A stretch of DNA of 64,000 nt from Bacteroidales bacterium (GTDB lineage Bacteria; Bacteroidota; Bacteroidia; Bacteroidales; UBA932). Below, in pieces: positions 37,288 to 45,612 of the stretch. The position numbers and the translations under genes were made by a program. How positions within the stretch are numbered: the stretch's first letter is position 1; each line of letters starts with the position of its first letter. The stretch lies in contig JAFUFP010000028.1 in assembly GCA_017469845.1 (NCBI GenBank), positions 62,001 to 126,000 on the forward strand. The letters are read 5' to 3'. A model generated the notes under the pieces. That model searched no databases, had not been told where the DNA came from, and saw only the letters and a program-made list of their open reading frames with translations.

Positions 37288-39255
37288 ATGAAAAAAGCAC
37301 TAGTTGCAGCGGCTGTCGTTTTGGCAGCGGTCTCATGCGGAAAAACGTATGAGCAGCCTGAGCTCGGAGCCCGTAAGGTGGAGATCATCACTGAAGGCAA
37401 GTATCAGTTCAAGGATCTCAACAAGAACGGCAAACTCGACGCTTATGAGGATTGGCGACTCCCCATGGAGAAGAGGATCGCTGATCTTGTCTCCCAGATG
37501 ACCCTCGAAGAGAAGGCCGGACTCATGTTCCATCCCAACATCGCCGTTCCCGAGAGCGGTGAAATCAAGTATGACTTCACTCCCGAGGAGAAGGAACTTA
37601 TCGCCAAGGCTCAGGAAGAGCAGTATGCCGGACCTGTAGGCCCCGGTGGACAGGGTGCGGGCAATATGGCCATCGGTCAGATGATGCGTACCGCCACCGC
37701 CAAATCATTCATCGAGGAGAAGAATTTCCGTAACATCCTCAACAACGGAACCTGCGCCCCGAAGAAGTTCGCCGAGTGGTCAAACGGAATGCAGGAGATC
37801 GCCGAGGCTTCCCGTCTGGGAATTCCTATCATGTTCTCGACTGACCCCCGTCACGGTTCCGGAACCGGTGCCCATGTCCGTGGAACACAGTATTTCTCCC
37901 AGTTCCCCAGCAATGAGGGTCAGGTCGGTATCACAGCCGCAAGGGATCCTCAGATTGTCGAGGACTTCGGTGCTGTTGTTGCTGAAGAATATCGTGCCGT
38001 AGGTCTCCATATGATTCTCGGACCTCAGATCGACGTCATGACGGAGCCCCGTTGGGGACGTAACATGGGTTGCTTCTCCGAGTCCGCTGAACTCACCACC
38101 CAGATGCTCGAAGCCTTCATGGACGGAGCCCAGGGCAAGGACGGCAAGGTCGGCCCCCACAAGATCCTCGTTCATTTGAAGCATTGGCCCGGTTCCGGCC
38201 CTCACGAGAACGGTGGCGGAAGCTGGCTCGTATATCCCGGCGGAAAGCAGGACTACCACTATATGCCTTGGAAGGCCGGTATCGCCAAGAACGCTCTCGC
38301 AGCCATGGGTTATTACAGCGGAACTTATGTTGATACCCTCAACGTGAACTACTCCCACTACATGTCTACAGAGGTCCTCTACAACCAGCTCGGTTTCAAG
38401 GGCGCCATCTGTACTGACTGGGGCGTGGCCGGACGTGGTCCCCTCAACCCCCGTCTCCAGGGCAAGACAACCCTTAAGGACAACTATTGCATGATCTACA
38501 ACGCAGGTGTCGACCAGATCGGAAGCGAGACTCATCCCGAGTACATCGTTGAGCTTGTCAAGGAAGGAAAACTTTCTGAGGAAAGGGTCAACCAGGCCGC
38601 TTCAAGAATCCTGCAGTGGCATTTCATCCTCGGTCTGTTCGAGAATCCTTACGTCGATCCTTCAAAGGCTGAGGGTATCCTCCAGAGCGAGAAGAACCAG
38701 ACCCGCGCATATCAGGCACAGCTCGAGTCCAACATCCTTCTCACCAATGACGGAACTCTCCCTGCAAAAGAGGGAATCAAACTCTATGTCGAGGGTGTTT
38801 CCAAGGAAGTCGCAGGCAAGTACGCTACCGTGGTTGAGAAACCTCAGGACGCAGACCTCATCCTTATCCGTACTACCACTGTCGCCGACAACGGTGGCCG
38901 TCGTGGCGGAATGGGCGGTGGACAGGGCGAAGTCAACATCGACTTCCCTGCCGAGAAGTGGGCCAACATCCAGGCTCTCCGCAAGGTCGGAAAGCCCATT
39001 GTGGTCGCTTTCAACCCCACCGGTTCATCATGCATCCTTCCTCCTGCAGTGAAGACTGACATCAACGCCAGCCTCATGATCTTTGATGTATTCGACAGCG
39101 CTCTTCTCGATGTCGTATTCGGTAAGTTCAACCCTGTAGGAAAGCTTCCTTTCGAAGTACCTTCTTCAATGGAGGCAGTAAGGGCACAGCTTGAGGACGT
39201 TCCTTTCGATTCCAAGGATCCTACCTTCAAGTTCGACCATGGTCTGAGCTACTAG
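37288..39255 (+). CDS. GH3 glycosidase, lipoprotein, with EF-hand-like motif
   Basis: A 655-residue exported retaining enzyme, lipobox AVSC (Cys17). Residues 43-55 (DLNKNGKLDAYED) form a calcium-loop-like motif before the catalytic barrel. The nucleophile is Asp377 (AICTDWGVAG). KHWPGSGPHENGGG replaces the usual KHFPGHG-type substrate loop. The second alpha/beta domain is present, with a Gly/Arg/Met-rich loop at 535-549. It lacks the fibronectin-III-like C-terminus of longer GH3 enzymes and ends in FDHGLSY. It probably removes beta-linked glucose, xylose or a similar sugar in the periplasm. Last gene of the GH106-GH2-GH3 operon. Confidence 0.9.
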   Translation: MKKALVAAAVVLAAVSCGKTYEQPELGARKVEIITEGKYQFKDLNKNGKLDAYEDWRLPMEKRIADLVSQMTLEEKAGLMFHPNIAVPESGEIKYDFTPEEKELIAKAQEEQYAGPVGPGGQGAGNMAIGQMMRTATAKSFIEEKNFRNILNNGTCAPKKFAEWSNGMQEIAEASRLGIPIMFSTDPRHGSGTGAHVRGTQYFSQFPSNEGQVGITAARDPQIVEDFGAVVAEEYRAVGLHMILGPQIDVMTEPRWGRNMGCFSESAELTTQMLEAFMDGAQGKDGKVGPHKILVHLKHWPGSGPHENGGGSWLVYPGGKQDYHYMPWKAGIAKNALAAMGYYSGTYVDTLNVNYSHYMSTEVLYNQLGFKGAICTDWGVAGRGPLNPRLQGKTTLKDNYCMIYNAGVDQIGSETHPEYIVELVKEGKLSEERVNQAASRILQWHFILGLFENPYVDPSKAEGILQSEKNQTRAYQAQLESNILLTNDGTLPAKEGIKLYVEGVSKEVAGKYATVVEKPQDADLILIRTTTVADNGGRRGGMGGGQGEVNIDFPAEKWANIQALRKVGKPIVVAFNPTGSSCILPPAVKTDINASLMIFDVFDSALLDVVFGKFNPVGKLPFEVPSSMEAVRAQLEDVPFDSKDPTFKFDHGLSY

Positions 39256-39287
39256 CGTTTTACCCGTAAGGGAAAACTGGCAAATAA

Positions 39288-39319
39288 GAACGGGAGTCTC
39301 CATCTGGGGGCTCCCGTTC
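39288..39319 (+). terminator. Hairpin terminator after the GH106-GH2-GH3 operon
   Basis: Outer stem GAACGGGAG (39288-39296) with CTCCCGTTC (39311-39319), extended inward by five more pairs including G-T, with loop ATCT. The T-run is weak. Confidence 0.7.
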
Positions 39320-39388
39320 CGTATATTGCCAAATTATCATTATTTTTGCACTCGCTTCAGAGAATGGAAAAGTAATGTAGTTGTCATT

Positions 39389-39475
39389 ATGAAGAATTTC
39401 GTAGGTTTTGTCGTTTTGCTTTCAATGCTTGTCGGTTGTTCCGGTAAGGTTTCAAAGGTTCTTGCATACTCGTAA
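39389..39475 (+). CDS. Tiny lipoprotein of 28 residues
   Basis: MKNFVGFVVLLSMLVGCSGK is a complete lipoprotein signal with lipobox LVGC, followed by only nine residues and TAA. A -7-like TATTTTTG lies at 39341-39348, without a clear -33. It may be a genuine tiny lipoprotein, or the 5' end of a gene truncated by the deletion that brought it next to the BACON-like gene. No homologue is recognised. Confidence 0.4.
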   Translation: MKNFVGFVVLLSMLVGCSGKVSKVLAYS

Positions 39476-39500
39476 GAATACTCATAATCATTCAACTCAT

Positions 39501-39932
39501 ATGAAGCCAATTGTAAAATACCTTTTCTTTATTTTAACCGTCCTAGCCATGATCGGATGTCAAAGGTCACCAGGACGGTTGAGACTGCATCCTTCAAATA
39601 TCCGTGTATCTGCCGAAGCGGCAGAGGTTAACGTTTCGTGCATTACGGGTGGATACATCATGGATATCTTCACTTGCGGGAGCGACTTTCAGGAATTGCT
39701 AAACAGTGACCCCACTTATCGGATTATCAGAATTGAGGAGACGAATGCGGCACAAATTAATCCATTGGAAGCAGAAAACGAATGGATTCATGTCATAATG
39801 CATTCCCCATACGAACTCACTGTCCGAATAAAGGAGAACGACACAGGTGAAAAAAGATATGGTATGGTTGCTTTTAAATCTGTAGGTCACGATACGGGAG
39901 GATTTCTGAAAATAACCCAGGATCCTAAATGA
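39501..39932 (+). CDS. Lipoprotein with a BACON-like domain
   Basis: A 143-residue exported protein, lipobox MIGC (Cys20). I start at 39501; the upstream extension of the open frame has no signal peptide. The pattern HPSNIRVSAEAAEVNVSC, then IRIEETNA, NEWIHVIM, TVRIKENDTGEKRYGMVAFKS and terminal LKITQDPK is the one-domain Ig-like fold of BACON proteins, which often bind mucin or carbohydrate. GC is clearly lower than in the flanking enzymes. It lies between two rhamnosidase operons and has no clear partner. Confidence 0.6.
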   Translation: MKPIVKYLFFILTVLAMIGCQRSPGRLRLHPSNIRVSAEAAEVNVSCITGGYIMDIFTCGSDFQELLNSDPTYRIIRIEETNAAQINPLEAENEWIHVIMHSPYELTVRIKENDTGEKRYGMVAFKSVGHDTGGFLKITQDPK

Positions 39933-40072
39933 GCCTGACCTGGAACTGGACATTCGCAAGTGACATCGACTGAAGAGGCCGATCGTCAACGGCCATGCGA
40001 GAGGGAATTTTACTTATGCGGGAAGAATTTTCCATACTTCTTCCCGTATAATTTTTTTATCCCGTCACTGTT

Positions 40073-40136
40073 GAAGATTTTGATATAATCTTTAAAGATT
40101 CTGCAATAGGCTTGACAGGGTGATGTTCTAACTTTG
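40073..40136 (+). promoter_or_regulatory. Activator-type promoter of the GH106-3 operon (paired decamers)
   Basis: GAAGATTTTG (40073-40082) and AAAGATTCTG (40094-40103) are direct repeats 21 bp apart. Exactly 25 bases later comes TAACTTTG (40129-40136). No -33 TTTG is present. Just downstream, within the 5' leader, TCGCATA-A-TATGCGA (40142-40156) is an additional inverted repeat. Confidence 0.7.
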
Positions 40137-40180
40137 TATTGTCGCATAATATGCGAAGGAAACACACAAAACATCACGAT

Positions 40181-43100
40181 ATGAAGTTCAGATTTATCGC
40201 TATTGCAGCGACTCTCGGGCTCTGCCTGTCGGCGTCTGCGCAGTCCTCGCTTGAGGACAATTTCCGTAATCCTCCGTCCTCGGCCAAAGCATGGACGTGG
40301 TGGCACTGGATGAACGGCAATGCCTCAAAGGAGGGTATTACCGCGGATCTCGAAGCCATGGCTGCTGCGGGGGTAGGCGGCGTCCAGGCTTTCAACATCA
40401 GCATCATGGACAAAGGACCGGTCGACTACGCCTCCAAAGAGTGGTACGACCTTATGAACCACGCTATGCGTGAGTGCCAGCGCCTCGGCATAGAGTTCGA
40501 CATGCACAACAGTCCCGGTTGGTCGTCTACGGGAGGATTTTGGATCACTCCCGAAACTTCCGGAAAGCAGGTTTCATGGAGTTTCGCCTATGTCAAAGGC
40601 GGAAAGAAGGTGGACATCATGGTCCCCCAACCGGCCAAGGCGCTCGGAAGCTATTGGGACGATATCCTGATAGCCTATCCCTCGACCAAGGACGAGGCTC
40701 TGGTTGAGGCATCCCTCGCAAAAGCCACCATTGACGGAAAGGATGTTCCGGTATCAAGCCTCTCCCTCGCTTCGGCTTCAGAATACCGTTTTACGGGCAG
40801 CGTCGTTTTGGAATTCTCCACCCCCGTTACCGCTTCTTCCCTGACGGGTTTCATACGCAACGATATGCCCGAACCCTCCGAAGCTGAACTCCAGCAGATA
40901 AGGCAGGGCTTCGGTAGACCGAACAGTGGACCCGCACCTCAGATCAGCTTCTCGGATGACGGTAAAACGTGGAGCAATCCTGTCGATATATCCGTTCTTC
41001 CGGGTGCGATGTCATACGCGTCTTTTGATGCCAAGACTTTCAAGTATGCCAAGATTGACGCTAAGGCGACTGTGATTCTCCGCGGTCTGCAGTTCTCAGG
41101 TGCCGCCATTGACAGCGGCTTCCTCCGCAATGCCGACTATGAGATGAGCGCAGGCGGTGGCGGAGGCTTCGGTATGATGGGAAGAGGCATGCAGCCCTCA
41201 GGCCCCGCCGCTCCCAAGAACAATACCGGTGAATATGCCATTGATCCTTCAAAGGTCATAGACATATCTCGCTACATGGATGCGAACGGCCATCTCGTAT
41301 GGGATGCTCCCCAAGGCGACTGGACTATCTTGAGAGTAGGATATGTCCCCGTTGACCGTCATACCAAGATGGGATCCACCGTAGGAGACGGTCTGGAAGT
41401 GGACAAACTCAGCAAGGAAGCCCTCAAGTTCCACTTCGATTGGCTTTATCCTCAGCTTATGGCCGAGCTCGAGAAATCCGCTTCAACAGTAGGCGCCGGT
41501 ATGCTCATAGACAGTTACGAGGTGGGCAATCTCAACTGGACTCCCAAGATGAGGGAGGAGTTCCGCTCCCGCCGTGGTTATGACATGATCGGCTATCTTC
41601 CCGCACTCGTCGGAAAATATGTCCAGAACGAGGACAAGACTTCCAGGTTCATGTGGGATTTCCGCCGGACAGTGGCGGATTTGTTCGCCGACAACTATGC
41701 CGGATATTTCGCAGAACTTCTTCATCAGCACGGAATCCTTCTTTACAACGAACCTTACAATTCTTCAGTCTTCGATGAGATGCAGGTCGGTTCCCGTGCC
41801 GATATCCCCATGGGAGAATTCTGGGTACGTACCCATCAGGACCGTCAGACCCTGAAGATGGCTTCTTCCATCGCCCATGTGAACGGCAAACGTCTTAACG
41901 GAAACCAGATCGTCGGTGCCGAGTCCTTCACAGGGTGGCAGCCTGATGCCGGTTGGCAGAACTTCCCTTATTCCCTCAAGGCCCAGGGCGACGACGCATG
42001 GACAATGGGTCTGAACAGATACATCTTCCACCGTTTCTCACATCAGCCCAATGTCAATGTCGTTCCCGGAATGTCCATGGGAACAATCGGGTTCCATTTC
42101 GACAGGACAAACACATGGTTCGAAATGGGATCACAGTGGCTCAAATACGTCGCCCGTTCACAGTATCTCCTCCAGCAGGGATCAATCGTTGCCGACGCCC
42201 TTTATCTTGTTAGCCAGGATGTCCCCGGCGGCTCCCACAGTGCATGGAATCCCGACCTTCCTTTCGGATATTGGGGTGACCAGGCCAATGCCGAGATGTT
42301 CCTTGACGCTGTCAAGATAGACGGTCCTGACCTTCTTTCGGCGGACCGTACCGTCCGATACAGGATGCTCCTTCTCCAGAACGTGAATGGAGGCCGCAAG
42401 ATGACGATCGAAGTGCTCCGCAAGATTGACAGCTATGTCAGCGGAGGCGGAGTGGTTTGCGGAATGGCTCCCACCACTACTCCCAATCTCAGTTCAGACG
42501 CGGAACTCCGTGAGTTCGCATCCCTCGTTCAGAAACTCTGGGGCGGAATCGAAAGGGGAGGAGTGAAACAGGTCGGAAAAGGCCGTGTCTTCGCTACTCT
42601 CAACGCCAAGGAAGCCCTTGACGCGGTCGGTGTCGTTCCCGATGTGGAATATTCCTTCGCCGAGGATGCTCCTGTAAATTTCATACATCGTGACGTGAAC
42701 GGTACCCAGATTTATTTCCTGGCCAACCACCGCCGTACCGCGGAGGACCTCACCGTTACCTTCAGAGTGAACGGCCTCCGTCCCGAGCTTTGGAACTCCG
42801 ATAGCGGTGAAATCGTAAAACTCGATGTCTATGAGGTGCTTCCTGACGGAAGAGTCAGGGTCCCGATTCATTTCGATCCTGTAGGATCATGGTTCGTCGT
42901 GTTCCGAGATAAAGCGGGTGAAGGGCTGAAGTCAGTATCACGTGACGGTGTACCTGTTATAAGCACGGCGCTTTATCCCGAACGTAAGGGTGGCCTTTAT
43001 CCGGATGTGAAGGACAATTTCACAATCAGCGTCTGGATCCGCCCCGAGACCGACAGCGGAATGCCCAACAATGCTGGGGCCACGAGCGGTTCCACATGGG

Positions 43101-44248
43101 GAGGCAACGCCAATTCATATCCTTATGTCCTCGGTGATCCCGAGCAGCTCTATGGTCCCGGCAACGCAATCGCCGGAATAGTATCAACCCGTCTCGGAGT
43201 CACTATCGCTCAAAGGGGCGGTATGCCCGCCCAGCAGGGTCGTCCCGGAATGGGAGGCCCCGGAGGTATGATGGGTGGCTTCGGCATGGGCGGAGGCGGC
43301 GGAGCACAGCCCGTCCTTTCAGCCATGGGCAAGATCGGAAGCTGGAATCACGTTGCTGCGGTTTACCGTGACGGTGTACCTCATTTATATATTAATGGAG
43401 AACTGAAGGGAACCGGCCAGAAGGCGACAGCCTCCGTACACCCCGCTTATAAGGATGTGGCGATCGCCAACAACAATCTCTTCTATGAAGGAGACTTCGC
43501 TCAGTACAAGGTGATAGGCTCCGCATGGAGTGACGCCGAAGTGAAGGCGGAGTTCTCCAAGGGCGCTCCCAAGGATCCGACGGCATTCGAGCCGGTACAG
43601 GCTACATCCAAGGGCTGGACAGTATTTGAGAACGGATCCTGGGCGATTGGCGGCAAGAACGTCAATGTGAAGGGTCTTCCCGCACCCAAGGATCTTACCG
43701 CCTCAGGATGGTCAGTTTCCTTCCAGGAGAAGAGGGGAGCTCCCGCAGGCATCAGCCTTGATCGCCTTATGCCTCTGCAGCAGTATCCTGATGACGGAGT
43801 GAAGTATTTCTCCGGAACGGCGACTTACCGCACCACCTTCCAGATGAAGAAGTCAGAGCTCAAGGGCAAGGTCCTTTATCTGGATCTCGGTCAGGTATAT
43901 GTCATAGCGAGGGTCAAACTCAACGGAAAGGATCTCGGCGTAGTCTGGAAGAACCCTTACCGTCTGGAAATCACTGACGCCGTCAAAGCCGGAGCCAACA
44001 CTCTCGAAATCGAGGTTGCCAACCTCTGGACCAACCGTCTTATCGGAGATGCGCAGACTCCTTCGCTATATGAGAGCGCCGGACGTGACGGGAACCATCT
44101 TCCCCAGTGGTACGTCAACGGGGAACCCAAGCCCGAGAATGACGGCAAGGTCGCCTATACCGTGGCTGATTTCTACAATGCCGATGAACCTCTGTACGAC
44201 TCCGGCCTTGTCGGACCTGTCGTCATAAGAAGTGCCGTAAGATTCTAA
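40181..44248 (+). CDS. GH106 alpha-L-rhamnosidase 3 with inserted LamG-like domain
   Basis: A 1355-residue secreted enzyme with signal peptidase I cleavage after ASA (near 20). It is the most divergent GH106 here: WWHWMNGNASKEGITADLEA (about 37-56), candidate catalytic Glu447 (IDSYE) and Glu581 (GAES). About 200 residues at 931-1127 (DNFTISVWIRPE, SWNHVAAVYRDG, LYINGELKGTG) form a laminin-G/pentraxin-like jelly-roll, a carbohydrate-binding candidate, inserted before the normal C-terminal jelly-roll. Two Gly/Met-rich tracts lie at 325-347 and 1013-1044, the latter inside the LamG part. First gene of an operon with the ceramidase-like gene (11-base gap) and GH106-4. Confidence 0.92.
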   Translation: MKFRFIAIAATLGLCLSASAQSSLEDNFRNPPSSAKAWTWWHWMNGNASKEGITADLEAMAAAGVGGVQAFNISIMDKGPVDYASKEWYDLMNHAMRECQRLGIEFDMHNSPGWSSTGGFWITPETSGKQVSWSFAYVKGGKKVDIMVPQPAKALGSYWDDILIAYPSTKDEALVEASLAKATIDGKDVPVSSLSLASASEYRFTGSVVLEFSTPVTASSLTGFIRNDMPEPSEAELQQIRQGFGRPNSGPAPQISFSDDGKTWSNPVDISVLPGAMSYASFDAKTFKYAKIDAKATVILRGLQFSGAAIDSGFLRNADYEMSAGGGGGFGMMGRGMQPSGPAAPKNNTGEYAIDPSKVIDISRYMDANGHLVWDAPQGDWTILRVGYVPVDRHTKMGSTVGDGLEVDKLSKEALKFHFDWLYPQLMAELEKSASTVGAGMLIDSYEVGNLNWTPKMREEFRSRRGYDMIGYLPALVGKYVQNEDKTSRFMWDFRRTVADLFADNYAGYFAELLHQHGILLYNEPYNSSVFDEMQVGSRADIPMGEFWVRTHQDRQTLKMASSIAHVNGKRLNGNQIVGAESFTGWQPDAGWQNFPYSLKAQGDDAWTMGLNRYIFHRFSHQPNVNVVPGMSMGTIGFHFDRTNTWFEMGSQWLKYVARSQYLLQQGSIVADALYLVSQDVPGGSHSAWNPDLPFGYWGDQANAEMFLDAVKIDGPDLLSADRTVRYRMLLLQNVNGGRKMTIEVLRKIDSYVSGGGVVCGMAPTTTPNLSSDAELREFASLVQKLWGGIERGGVKQVGKGRVFATLNAKEALDAVGVVPDVEYSFAEDAPVNFIHRDVNGTQIYFLANHRRTAEDLTVTFRVNGLRPELWNSDSGEIVKLDVYEVLPDGRVRVPIHFDPVGSWFVVFRDKAGEGLKSVSRDGVPVISTALYPERKGGLYPDVKDNFTISVWIRPETDSGMPNNAGATSGSTWGGNANSYPYVLGDPEQLYGPGNAIAGIVSTRLGVTIAQRGGMPAQQGRPGMGGPGGMMGGFGMGGGGGAQPVLSAMGKIGSWNHVAAVYRDGVPHLYINGELKGTGQKATASVHPAYKDVAIANNNLFYEGDFAQYKVIGSAWSDAEVKAEFSKGAPKDPTAFEPVQATSKGWTVFENGSWAIGGKNVNVKGLPAPKDLTASGWSVSFQEKRGAPAGISLDRLMPLQQYPDDGVKYFSGTATYRTTFQMKKSELKGKVLYLDLGQVYVIARVKLNGKDLGVVWKNPYRLEITDAVKAGANTLEIEVANLWTNRLIGDAQTPSLYESAGRDGNHLPQWYVNGEPKPENDGKVAYTVADFYNADEPLYDSGLVGPVVIRSAVRF

Positions 44249-44259
44249 ATCAATTCATT

Positions 44260-45600
44260 ATGAAAAAGATATTCGCTCTTTTGACTGTACTTGCATTGGC
44301 CGCTTTCTCTGCCAATGCCCAGCAGCTTATGGCCGGAGCGGCCAAAGTTGACGTCACTCCCGCTGAAAGTGACCTCAAAAACCCCACTGATATCATAAGG
44401 GGCCGACTCTATGTGCGTGCGTTGTATGTGACGGACGGAAAGACTCCAGTCGCCATCTGCACCGTTGACGGAGATCTCCGTGAGACGGATGAGGCTATCC
44501 GCCGGTCAAGTGCGACTTCCGGCATACCCGCAACCAATTACGTGATTTCCGGAACGCATACCCACAGCCCCAGTACGGGCGGACTCGGCAACAACGGCAA
44601 ACCTTCCTACGAGGACTACTACGTTGCGATCGAAAAGGCCGTACGTGAAGCCAAAGCTGCGGCCCGTCCCGCAAAGGTCGGTTACGGCAAGCGTCCCATT
44701 GACCTCAGTGTCAACCGTGACCTTTTCAATGAGAATCTCCAGTGGTCCCAGTCTCCGGACTGGAACGGAGTCTCCGACAAGGACCTTTCGGTTCTCGCTT
44801 TCCTGGACAGTGACAATGTCCCCATCGCCATATATCTCAATTACGCGATGCATCCGGTCAATTTCTATATGAGCGGAGTGATCAGCGCCGATTTCCCCGG
44901 TGATGCGTGCGATTTCCTGGAGAAGGCATACGGCGAAAAGACCATCGCCCTTTTCAGCCAGAACGCTTCCGGAGACCAGAATCCGAAGCTCGCTTATTCC
45001 GATGTGTTCCGCGAGGGTCAGCTCAAAGCCGTGAGGACTCCCCGCGGCGCCATGGGCGGCAACAGGAACAATAATGCCAATCCCACTCCCGAGCAGCAGA
45101 AGGCACGTCAGGCTGTTCTTGACCTCAAGAACGAATATGTCCACATGCTCGGAACTTCAATCGGCTTCAAAGCCATGGAGATAATGCTCTACGATATGAC
45201 ATTCGAGAACGCTCCGGTTGTACGTGCCGCCGAAAAGGTGATTTCCATACCAGGCCGTCGTCGCGTTGACAACAACGGAAGAGAGAATGTCGAGGCTGAG
45301 TTCGAACCCACTGACGACGTCCACGTCGGAGTCGGTGTTGTCCGTATAGGGGACATCAATATGGTGACCGTCAGCGCTGAAATCTATGCGGAAATCGGCC
45401 TGCACATAAAGAGGGCATCTCCCTCATCCAAGACTATGGTCGTATCGATAGCGGACGGTCCTTTCGAGACCGGTTATATCTATTCCGACAATGCGACTTA
45501 CCACAAGACTTTCCAGGTTCTCGGATCCAGGGTTCAGCCCGGTTATGCCGAGAAGGGTATTGTCAATGCGGCATTGGAACTCATGAACGAAGTCAAATAA
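44260..45600 (+). CDS. Neutral/alkaline ceramidase-like exported hydrolase
   Basis: A 446-residue protein with a signal peptide ending ANA|QQ. The N-terminal AAKVDVTP, then VISGTHTHSPSTGG (His pair for zinc), MHPVNFYMSG and SADFPGDACDFLE follow the order of the neutral ceramidase N-terminal catalytic domain. The C-terminal Ig-like domain of true ceramidases is missing, so it is about two thirds of their usual length. A Gly/Asn/Pro/Gln-rich loop lies at 261-281. Placed between two rhamnosidases, it is more likely to act on an amide or ester of a rhamnosylated substrate than on host ceramide; that is inference. Confidence 0.8.
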   Translation: MKKIFALLTVLALAAFSANAQQLMAGAAKVDVTPAESDLKNPTDIIRGRLYVRALYVTDGKTPVAICTVDGDLRETDEAIRRSSATSGIPATNYVISGTHTHSPSTGGLGNNGKPSYEDYYVAIEKAVREAKAAARPAKVGYGKRPIDLSVNRDLFNENLQWSQSPDWNGVSDKDLSVLAFLDSDNVPIAIYLNYAMHPVNFYMSGVISADFPGDACDFLEKAYGEKTIALFSQNASGDQNPKLAYSDVFREGQLKAVRTPRGAMGGNRNNNANPTPEQQKARQAVLDLKNEYVHMLGTSIGFKAMEIMLYDMTFENAPVVRAAEKVISIPGRRRVDNNGRENVEAEFEPTDDVHVGVGVVRIGDINMVTVSAEIYAEIGLHIKRASPSSKTMVVSIADGPFETGYIYSDNATYHKTFQVLGSRVQPGYAEKGIVNAALELMNEVK

Positions 45601-45612
45601 TTATATTACCCT

